A DNA stretch of 5,551 nucleotides, taken from contig CAMBSR010000148.1 of the NCBI GenBank assembly GCA_945870475.1, forward strand, positions 1 through 5,551, read 5' to 3'. Numbering within the stretch: position 1 is the stretch's first letter; each line of letters begins with the position of its first letter. The notes beneath the pieces are model-generated. The model did not search any database. It had not been told where the DNA came from and saw only the letters and a list, made by a program, of their open reading frames with translations. Origin of the DNA: Phycisphaera mikurensis NBRC 102666 (lineage in GTDB: Bacteria; Planctomycetota; Phycisphaerae; Phycisphaerales; SM1A02). Below, piece by piece: positions 1 through 5,551 of the stretch. Both the position numbers and the translations under genes were made by a program.

Positions 1-3000
1 CGGTGGCCGACCGGACGCCGGCCTGTACGGACTCGCCGCCTGCCTCGACCTTTCCGCACCACTCGAGCGCCTTGTCGCCGCCGGTTGGGCCGGAACGCAT
101 CCAGGTGTCCGCGATGATCGCTGACTCGACGGCCGTCGGGCTGCCCGACTGCAGGACGAATGCCTCGAAGTCGCCCGGGCGATCCGGCGGGAACATCTCG
201 CGGAGCACCACGGCGGTCCGCTCGACGTTCTCGACCGTCTTCTCCGGGAGCGCACGCGCCGCAACGAGCGCATCGCGCCCGGCGACGATGGCCTCGTCCC
301 GCTTGCCGGTCTTGGCGAGCGCGGTCGCGCCGATGGCGCGGAGCACTGGGGAACGTGCCACCAGCTCGCTTGCGCCGCGCAGGAGCGCGAGGGCTTCCTG
401 CGGATTGCCGGCCAGGAGCCGGGCATTCGCGGACTTCTCGAGGTAGAGGATGGACTTCGGGTCGAGCGTGAACGCGCGCTCGAACTCCTTGGCCGCGCTC
501 GCTGCATCGCCCGTGTTCAGGTACAGCTCGCCGACGCGTTCCGCGGAGACCGGGTCCTGCGGACGGAACTCCACTCCTTCCTTGGCGACCTCGATCGCGC
601 GCGGGACGTTGCCCGACGCGATCTGCATCTGGATGAGGCGTGCGCGGCCCTCCTCGCTGGACGGCTGCGCCTTGAGGTAGCGCTCGACGATGCCGATCGC
701 CGCCTTGATGTCGCGCTTGTCGAGCGCGAGGTCGGTGCGCTGGGAGACCATCGGCCAGTACATGGCGTTTCGCGCCAGGATGCGGTCGGCTTCGGCGATG
801 GCCTGGTCGAGCCGCGCGTTGTCCTGGGTGGCGATCGCCAGGCCGCGCAGGATCTGCACGCGGCGCAGGGGCGCGAACAGGTCGGAGGGAGACGCCAGCT
901 CGGCACGGCCCAGCGCGGCGAGCGCTTCCTCGGCCTTCGCGTTCGCCTCGTCGCGCTTGCCGGCATCGCGCAGCTCGTCCGCCTCGCCTGCTGCGAGACC
1001 GGAAACGAGCATCTCGAGCTGCCGCTGCGATTCCGCCGGCGGGCTGGCGCCCAGGACGCCGCGGGCCCTCTCGACCGTGGCACGCGCATCGGCGTACTGG
1101 CGGTCGACCAATTGCAGGTCCGCCAGACGGAGGAGCATGACGGCCGAGGGCGAATCGCCCATGGCGTCCTTGAGCAGCTCGATGGCGCGCTTCGCGTTGC
1201 CGCGCTTGGCCTCGAGCTCCAGCAGCACCAGGTCGACCTCGCGCTTCTTGGGGTCCTGCAGGGCGCGTGCCTTGGTGAAGCACGCCTCGGCCGCGGCACG
1301 ATCGCCAAGCGCGTCGAGGTAGAGGCCCTGCTCGGTGTACGTCAGCGCGGTGGCGGTACCGGCGGCCTCGGCTGCCTTCACCACTTCGGCGATCGCGCGC
1401 GTGCCTTCGTCGAACTTGCCGAGTTCGCGCAGCACCGATGCCTTGCGGCCGGCGAAGCGGATGTCGTACGGCGCGGACTGCATTGCAGCCGTGTAGAGCT
1501 GCTCGGCCAGCGCCATGTTCATCTGGTGGGCATCCTCGAGCAGGCGACGCTGCTCTTCCTTGGGTACGGAGGCCCAGGCACGGGCGTCGAAACGCGGGCG
1601 CCCCTGCGCATCGCGCACCGATCCGAAGTCGGCCGGCTGGTAGAGGAGCGCGTACAGGTCGCCCAGGTTCTCGCGGTTCGTCGGATCAAGCTGGATCAGG
1701 CGCTGGCGGTGGTCGATGGCGGTGGCGCGGCTCCCGTAGACGGCCTCGTAGTCGGCAGCGCCGCGCAGGGCCTCCACGTCACCGGGGTTGGCCGCGACAG
1801 CGGCACGGAGCATCTCCAGCGCGTTGCGACCCTGGCCGGAGCGACCGAGCGCGCGCGCATAGCCGCGCACGTTGCCGAGATCGTTCGGGCGGCGGTCGTA
1901 CGCCTCCTTCCAGAGTGCCAGCGCGGCCGGCTCGTTGCCGATGCGCTCCTGGATCATGGCCAGCTGGGAGGCAATCGGTGCGTCCGTCCGGCCCGACTGG
2001 CGCGCCTTCTCGAGGAGCGCGATGGCCTCCGCGGGACGTCCCTGATAGTCGAGGAGACGCGCGCGCAGGACGACCTCGAGGATCGGCGAGACCGCCGCAA
2101 GCCTGGCGGCGGCGGCGATGTGCAGCTCGGCGGCGGCAACATCGCCGCGCGCGATCGCCTCCATGAACGCGAGTTCGACGGTTCCCGGGTCATCGGCACC
2201 CGATGCGAGCGCCTGCTTCTCGGCTTCCGGGATGGCGACGTCGAGCTTCTTGAGGAAGTCCTCGCTGCGGCCGAGCTCCGGGGACTTGGCCTGCTTCAGC
2301 TCGGCGATCTGCCGGACGAGGTCCGCGCGCACGCCGCGCAGCGCGCGCAGGCGTTCCGACGGGCGCTGCTTGGGGTCGGTGACCATCCGGTTGACCATCA
2401 TGTCGACGCGCTCGATCGGGTCCTCGGTCTTGAGGAGCGCCTCGATGCGGGCCAGCTCGGGGTTCGTCGGGTACTTCTCGAGGGCCACGCGGAGCGCCTC
2501 GAGGGTTCGCGCCTTGTCGCCCGCCTGCTGCTCGACGAGCACGGCGCTGTACATGGCCTGCATCGAGCCGTTGCTCGACTTGATCCAGCCGGCAGCGACA
2601 TCGCGCGCCTTGGGGTAGTCCTTGGCCTCGATCGCCGCCTGCAGTTGCTGGACCTCGGGTGCCGTCGACTGCGTCTTTCCCTCGGAACGCGCCCGGGTCT
2701 CGGCCGCCATGCGGGCGTACTGCTCCTGGTCGGGCAACGCGCTCGCCAGCGCCTCGTAGAGGGCGGCTGCCTCGTTGAAGCGGCCGAGCTGTGCGGCGAT
2801 TTCCGCGCGCTGGATCACCAGGCGAAGGTCGGACGGATACGCATCGGTGCCCTTGGTCGCGGTCTGCAGCGCGAATCCCAGGTCGTTCTGCGCGCGCGAG
2901 ACCATCGTGGCCCAGAGGTACGAGTCCGCCGGCGGCTGTGGCACCTTGGTGAAGTAGGTCTCCCACTTCTTGGCGGCACCGGGCAGGTCGCCCTTGGACT

Positions 3001-4327
3001 GGGCGATCTTGGCGTCGGTGGCGATCATGCCGGGGGCCGATTCGTCGTTCTGCAGCGCCACCAGCAGCTTTCCACGGAGTTCCGCGATCTGCGCCGCAAG
3101 CGTCGCCTGTTCCTGCGCATCGACGCCCAAGGCGATCTTCATGATGGCGGACTCGATGATGACCTGGAGGGCGCGCGCGCGCGTGTCCGGCTGGATGCTC
3201 GACTCAAGGCTCGTCGAGAGGCTGGGTGCCTCGAGGATCCGGCGCGCCGCGGCCTGCGTCCGCTCGAATCCCGTCTTCGGGTCGCCGAGCTTGCTGGCAA
3301 GTTCCAGGGAGAGGCCGGCGGAAATCATGTCCTTCGGGTTCGACTGGAGCCAGCCGTCCAGGAGCTTGTTGGCTTCGTCGGCGCCCTTCGCCTCGAGCAG
3401 CTTCGACACGGCTGCGCGCACGGCGGATCCCTTGCCGGTGCGGAGCGCCGATGCGGCAAGCGCATCGCAGGCAGCCGAGACCTTTGCGGCGTCGAGCTTC
3501 GAGCGCTCGATGCGGGTGCCGACGCGCACGTCGAGCACCATGCGGTCGAGCGTGATCCCCGCCGCCACGTCCTGTGCCAGTGGATCCGACGAATCGATCG
3601 CCGCCTTCATGTCCACGATGGTCCGGTCGAGCTGCTCCGTGCGGCGCTGTGCCGCCTGCTCCTGCCCGGCGGAACGCAGACGCAGGACGTCCGCGCTGCG
3701 GAGCTCCACGAGCGCGCTCCAGGCGCGCCAGCTCTTGGGAGCGGTCTTGACGAAGGCATCGAGCTGGCGCTCGAGGTCGCTGCGCTCGCCCGAGCTGAGG
3801 ACCTGCTCGCGCTGGGCGCGCGCATACAGCATGGTCTCCTCCGCGAGCTTCATGCCGTCGCTGCCGGCGGGCATGATGTCCTTCATCTCCTTGCCGATGC
3901 TCTCGAGCGACAGCCACCCGTCGCCACGCGAGTACAGCTCGGCCTCGGCCTCGAGCGCGCCGATCAGGATGCGCCACTGCTCCGGGTCGCCCGGCTGCGC
4001 GCGGGTGCGCGCGCGCTTGAGCGCGGTCATGTTGCGGTAGTCCTCGACCGCCTGGGTGGGCGTGTCGGCGACCACCTTGCCGAGGGCCTCCTCCATCTTC
4101 TCCACGTAGCGGACCACGTCGGGCTTCTTCGCGAGCGCGCGGCCGTACATGCCGTACGCCTCGCGGAGCTTGCCCTGCGCCATGAGCTCGTCGCCGGAGC
4201 GGATGTGGCGCTCCGCATTCTTGATCCACAGCTGGTTGACCAGCACGACCGCCACCAGGAGCAGGACTGCGGCGACGGAGAATCCGCCGACGACGAACAC
4301 GAACTTGCGGTTGATCTTGCTTGCCAT
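1..4327 (-). CDS. Giant membrane-anchored TPR-repeat protein of an exosortase locus (3' end outside window)
   Basis: Starts ATG at 4327 with AAGGA seven bases upstream and stays open to the window edge, giving 1442 codons and no stop. I checked the reading frame at several points along the gene and it does not shift. Residues 1-8 are basic (Lys4, Arg7, Lys8), and 9-31 form a strong hydrophobic helix without a lipobox Cys, so this is a type II-like anchor with the body outside the membrane. A first TPR-like pair lies at about 37-70. Clear TPR helix pairs of about 34 residues lie at roughly 502-531, 590-624, 747-779, 783-815, 817-850, 851-883, 956-986, 993-1024, 1030-1060, 1061-1093, 1190-1223, 1225-1257, 1259-1291, 1292-1325 and 1327-1358. 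Many show the A/G at helix turns and end in a D-P, Y-P or N-P type motif, for example T-L-D-P at 1287-1290. No enzymatic motif was recognised. TPR arrays bind proteins. The closest known role is the PrsT-type TPR protein of PEP-CTERM/exosortase systems, but that family is usually shorter, so the link is by analogy. Only three Cys are visible (287, 1016, 1424). Confidence 0.9.
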   Translation of the reverse strand, partial: MASKINRKFVFVVGGFSVAAVLLLVAVVLVNQLWIKNAERHIRSGDELMAQGKLREAYGMYGRALAKKPDVVRYVEKMEEALGKVVADTPTQAVEDYRNMTALKRARTRAQPGDPEQWRILIGALEAEAELYSRGDGWLSLESIGKEMKDIMPAGSDGMKLAEETMLYARAQREQVLSSGERSDLERQLDAFVKTAPKSWRAWSALVELRSADVLRLRSAGQEQAAQRRTEQLDRTIVDMKAAIDSSDPLAQDVAAGITLDRMVLDVRVGTRIERSKLDAAKVSAACDALAASALRTGKGSAVRAAVSKLLEAKGADEANKLLDGWLQSNPKDMISAGLSLELASKLGDPKTGFERTQAAARRILEAPSLSTSLESSIQPDTRARALQVIIESAIMKIALGVDAQEQATLAAQIAELRGKLLVALQNDESAPGMIATDAKIAQSKGDLPGAAKKWETYFTKVPQPPADSYLWATMVSRAQNDLGFALQTATKGTDAYPSDLRLVIQRAEIAAQLGRFNEAAALYEALASALPDQEQYARMAAETRARSEGKTQSTAPEVQQLQAAIEAKDYPKARDVAAGWIKSSNGSMQAMYSAVLVEQQAGDKARTLEALRVALEKYPTNPELARIEALLKTEDPIERVDMMVNRMVTDPKQRPSERLRALRGVRADLVRQIAELKQAKSPELGRSEDFLKKLDVAIPEAEKQALASGADDPGTVELAFMEAIARGDVAAAELHIAAAARLAAVSPILEVVLRARLLDYQGRPAEAIALLEKARQSGRTDAPIASQLAMIQERIGNEPAALALWKEAYDRRPNDLGNVRGYARALGRSGQGRNALEMLRAAVAANPGDVEALRGAADYEAVYGSRATAIDHRQRLIQLDPTNRENLGDLYALLYQPADFGSVRDAQGRPRFDARAWASVPKEEQRRLLEDAHQMNMALAEQLYTAAMQSAPYDIRFAGRKASVLRELGKFDEGTRAIAEVVKAAEAAGTATALTYTEQGLYLDALGDRAAAEACFTKARALQDPKKREVDLVLLELEAKRGNAKRAIELLKDAMGDSPSAVMLLRLADLQLVDRQYADARATVERARGVLGASPPAESQRQLEMLVSGLAAGEADELRDAGKRDEANAKAEEALAALGRAELASPSDLFAPLRRVQILRGLAIATQDNARLDQAIAEADRILARNAMYWPMVSQRTDLALDKRDIKAAIGIVERYLKAQPSSEEGRARLIQMQIASGNVPRAIEVAKEGVEFRPQDPVSAERVGELYLNTGDAASAAKEFERAFTLDPKSILYLEKSANARLLAGNPQEALALLRGASELVARSPVLRAIGATALAKTGKRDEAIVAGRDALVAARALPEKTVENVERTAVVLREMFPPDRPGDFEAFVLQSGSPTAVESAIIADTWMRSGPTGGDKALEWCGKVEAGGESVQAGVRSAT
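3171..3186. repeat. Short alternating purine-pyrimidine (GC)n tract
   Basis: Sixteen bases of strict purine-pyrimidine alternation, (GC)6 followed by GTGT, inside the TPR gene at codons for about residues 381-386 (D-T-R-A-R-A). It keeps the reading frame. Such tracts can adopt Z-DNA and can slip, but in so GC-rich a gene it may be mere codon choice. Confidence 0.4.
4235..4303 (-). other. N-terminal transmembrane anchor of the TPR protein
   Basis: Codes for residues 9-31, an uninterrupted run of Val, Leu, Ala, Phe and Gly, preceded by Lys and Arg. By the positive-inside rule the N-terminus is cytoplasmic and the TPR body extracytoplasmic. No Ala-X-Ala cleavage site just after the helix is obvious, and no lipobox Cys is present, so it is more likely a retained anchor than a cleaved signal peptide. 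Confidence 0.75.
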
Positions 4328-4334
4328 GGATCGA

Positions 4335-4339
4335 TCCTT
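4335..4339 (-). promoter_or_regulatory. Ribosome binding site of the TPR gene
   Basis: AAGGA on the minus strand, seven bases before the ATG at 4327. It lies in the 16-base gap after the EpsI stop, which is too short for an independent promoter and terminator, so the TPR gene is probably read from the same transcript. It supports the chosen start. Confidence 0.6.
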
Positions 4340-4343
4340 GCGG

Positions 4344-5195
4344 TCAGGACTTGCCTGCGGCTGCGCGCTCCACCGACGGCCAGTCGGGGAGGCGACGCAT
4401 CAGGTGCGGAAGAAGCTGGGTGAGGAAATCCTCGGCCTGCGCCTTGAAGACGACAGCCGAGGGAGTGTCGCCCACCGGGTAGCGGGCGGAGAGCTGGACC
4501 TTGCAGTAATAGGCGACGCGGTCGGTGAGGTTGAACGCCAGGGCGCGGACACCGAGCGTGCTCGGCGTCAGCCGGCCGTTGGCGATGAACAGGTAGCCGC
4601 CGAGCTGCTCGACGCGCGAGGAACGCGCTTCCTGGAAGGTGCTCACGGTCATGGCGGCATCACCGACCGGCAGGGCGACGCGCTCCTCGATCCGGGTGAC
4701 CGGGTCGACGAGGGTCGCCAGCGGATACGGCAGGCCGGTGGCCGCGTTCCGGGGGGCGTCCGCCGCGGGTTCGCCGGCGATCGCAAGCGAGAGGGGCATC
4801 GTGACGGCCTCGCCCAGCTGAACCATGCCGCCGGCGCCCCAGCATCGCTCCGGGATGTGCGGCACGGTGTCGATCATGCCCGTGTAGTAGGCCAGGTGCA
4901 GCGACAGCACGCCCTTGGCGGGTTCGCCGTCGAGCGCGTAGTTGCGGGTCAGGTACTTGTCGGTGCCCAGGGACTCGACCATCGCGGAATCGAGCTGCTG
5001 ATCCTCGCCGAACTTCTGCCAGCGACCGAGCGTGGTGGGCAGCGAGCCGAAGTCGGCGCGCAGCGCGATCGGCTCCTTGCGGAGGTAGACATCGAGCGAC
5101 TGCATCGCGGCGCGCAGCCCGAGCCCGCCGATGGCGAGGGTGGCAAGCAGGGCGACGTAGGCAAGGCGCGTACGCGGTACGAAGCGCAGGCTCAT
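4344..5195 (-). CDS. EpsI-family (DUF3485) exosortase-associated protein
   Basis: Complete 283-residue protein. EpsI proteins, named from the methanolan exopolysaccharide cluster of Methylobacillus, accompany exosortases as separate neighbours or C-terminal fusions; their biochemical role is not settled. A basic N-terminus (Arg4, Arg8, Arg10) precedes one hydrophobic segment at about 11-30, so the rest should lie in the periplasm. The family signature is clear: LG-x-W around 56-59, an L-H-L-A-Y-Y strand at 99-104, then H-I-P-E-R-C-W-G at 113-120 with the conserved His113 and Cys118. A G-Y-L-F-I-A-N-G stretch at 200-207 corresponds to the usual Tyr-Trp-Phe-like region of the family, followed by a D-R-V-A-Y-Y-C-K-V-Q-L strand and a C-terminal L-L-P-H-L-x-x-x-L-P helix. 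The start at 5195 is supported by GGGAGG six bases upstream and by the ATGA overlap with the exosortase stop. The gene ends TGA at 4346-4344, 16 bases before the TPR gene. No damage or missing key residue seen. The main alternative name is simply DUF3485 protein. Confidence 0.9.
   Translation of the reverse strand: MSLRFVPRTRLAYVALLATLAIGGLGLRAAMQSLDVYLRKEPIALRADFGSLPTTLGRWQKFGEDQQLDSAMVESLGTDKYLTRNYALDGEPAKGVLSLHLAYYTGMIDTVPHIPERCWGAGGMVQLGEAVTMPLSLAIAGEPAADAPRNAATGLPYPLATLVDPVTRIEERVALPVGDAAMTVSTFQEARSSRVEQLGGYLFIANGRLTPSTLGVRALAFNLTDRVAYYCKVQLSARYPVGDTPSAVVFKAQAEDFLTQLLPHLMRRLPDWPSVERAAAGKS
5192..5195 (-). other. ATGA stop/start overlap coupling exosortase and EpsI genes
   Basis: The minus-strand tetranucleotide ATGA contains the EpsI ATG (5195-5193) and the exosortase TGA (5194-5192). 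This arrangement is typical of translational coupling and of proteins made in matched amounts. Confidence 0.85.
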
Positions 5196-5551
5196 GGCTT
5201 ACCTCCCGCCGCGCCGGGCTCGACGTCGACGACGAGGTTCCGGATGAGCCACATCGCGCCCAGGAAGAGGAGGAACGCCGGCACCAGCCAGACCAGTCCC
5301 ACCATGCTGTGGAACTCGCCGGTGCTGAAGTTGGTGTCCACCATCGAGAGCAGGCCGAGCGACGCGACGCGCAGCACGTTCACGAAGATCGAGATCGGCA
5401 CGCCCGCCAACACCAGGAGCACGCGCTGCCACCATCGCGGCAGCCCGAGCGCGGCGAGCGCGACGCCGATGGCGAGGAACGCCATGAGCGTACGCATGCC
5501 CGAGCATGCCTCCGCGACGTTGAGCGGGTGCATCGTGCCGTCGGACATGTG
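5192..5551 (-). CDS. Exosortase/archaeosortase family transpeptidase, C-terminal part (5' end outside window)
   Basis: Exosortases are multi-pass inner-membrane cysteine enzymes believed to cleave, and probably transfer, proteins bearing PEP-CTERM-like C-terminal sorting tails. Counting from the first ATG in the window (5548), all three family catalytic residues are present in the right order and context: Cys15 in V-A-E-A-C-S-G-M-R, Arg60 in P-I-S-I-F-V-N-V-L-R, and His80 in G-E-F-H-S-M-V-G. Hydrophobic segments lie at about 21-37, 43-69 and 82-106, followed by a short polar tail ending GGKP and a TGA stop at 5194-5192. That ATG is not the real start: the frame is open to the window edge, and family members carry several more membrane helices before the catalytic Cys. 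At least half the protein is probably missing. The last four bases overlap the start of the EpsI-like gene. The active-site spelling resembles planctomycete exosortases; I cannot assign a numbered Xrt subclass. The family call is secure; the substrate is unknown. Confidence 0.95.
   Translation of the reverse strand, partial: HMSDGTMHPLNVAEACSGMRTLMAFLAIGVALAALGLPRWWQRVLLVLAGVPISIFVNVLRVASLGLLSMVDTNFSTGEFHSMVGLVWLVPAFLLFLGAMWLIRNLVVDVEPGAAGGKP
5202..5207 (-). promoter_or_regulatory. Ribosome binding site of the EpsI-family gene
   Basis: GGGAGG on the minus strand, six bases before the ATG at 5195. It lies inside the last codons of the exosortase, so ribosomes can initiate here directly or re-initiate after terminating at the overlapping stop. 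It fixes the EpsI start. Confidence 0.7.

Noticed and set aside
3..1322. Several plus-strand open frames of 76-210 codons in the first 1.3 kb
   Set aside because: All lie opposite the TPR coding region, and their products are low-complexity Ser/Arg/Ala sequences typical of off-frame GC-rich DNA.
2190..4229. Minus-strand open frames at 2190-2966 and 3204-4229
   Set aside because: They are out of frame with the TPR gene on the same strand; their Arg/Gly/Pro-rich products show no domain, while the overlapping frame gives coherent TPR repeats.
1..4327. Possible frameshift or pseudogene in the TPR gene, since the frame has no stop in the window
   Set aside because: Codon positions checked near 4327, 2998, 2158, 1309, 598 and 4 are all in one frame, and the translation remains TPR-like to the edge, so the gene simply runs out of the window.
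4328..4343. Promoter or terminator between the EpsI and TPR genes
   Set aside because: The gap is only 16 bases and holds a ribosome site; no hairpin with a U-run or -35/-10 pair can be placed there.
1112..4423. Plus-strand 1103-residue open frame as a real gene
   Set aside because: It is codon-aligned antisense to the TPR gene. Its product is rich in Arg, Leu, Gly and His with no recognisable domain, it lacks a convincing start, and its openness follows from absent TTA/CTA/TCA codons in the sense gene.
5546..5548. ATG at 5548 as the true start of a 118-residue protein
   Set aside because: The catalytic Cys would sit at residue 15 with no N-terminal membrane helices, unlike any exosortase. 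The frame is open upstream to the window edge, so the gene is cut by the window.

Overview
The window is uniformly GC-rich and strongly biased to G or C at third codon positions. All three genes read on the minus strand, with only 16 untranslated bases between them. In transcription order (high to low coordinates) they are: the C-terminal part of an exosortase (runs in from beyond position 5551, ends at 5192); a complete EpsI-family (DUF3485) exosortase-associated protein (5195 to 4344); and a very large membrane-anchored TPR-repeat protein that starts at 4327 and is still open at position 1, giving 1442 residues and no stop.

The likely source is a GC-rich Gram-negative-type bacterium. The exosortase active-site neighbourhood (V-A-E-A-C-S-G-M-R) and the company of a giant TPR protein look most like Planctomycetota to me, possibly the Phycisphaerae side. 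This is recognition from memory, not a search, and other exosortase-bearing phyla such as Verrucomicrobiota or Proteobacteria are not excluded.

The three genes look like one translationally coupled unit. The exosortase stop and the EpsI start overlap as ATGA, with a strong Shine-Dalgarno site inside the exosortase tail. The TPR gene starts 16 bases after the EpsI stop, with its own AAGGA site. Exosortases are integral membrane Cys/Arg/His enzymes thought to process proteins carrying a C-terminal PEP-CTERM-like sorting tail, usually in organisms that make exopolysaccharide. EpsI proteins are frequent partners, separate or fused. Both downstream proteins have a basic N-terminus followed by one hydrophobic segment, so their soluble parts should lie outside the cytoplasmic membrane, on the face where exosortase is thought to act. 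The inferred picture is a surface-protein sorting or exopolysaccharide-export module with a long extracytoplasmic TPR scaffold.

No RNA gene, mobile element, CRISPR array, promoter or terminator was seen, and there is no gene-free stretch over 300 bases. The long plus-strand open frames are antisense shadows of the TPR gene.
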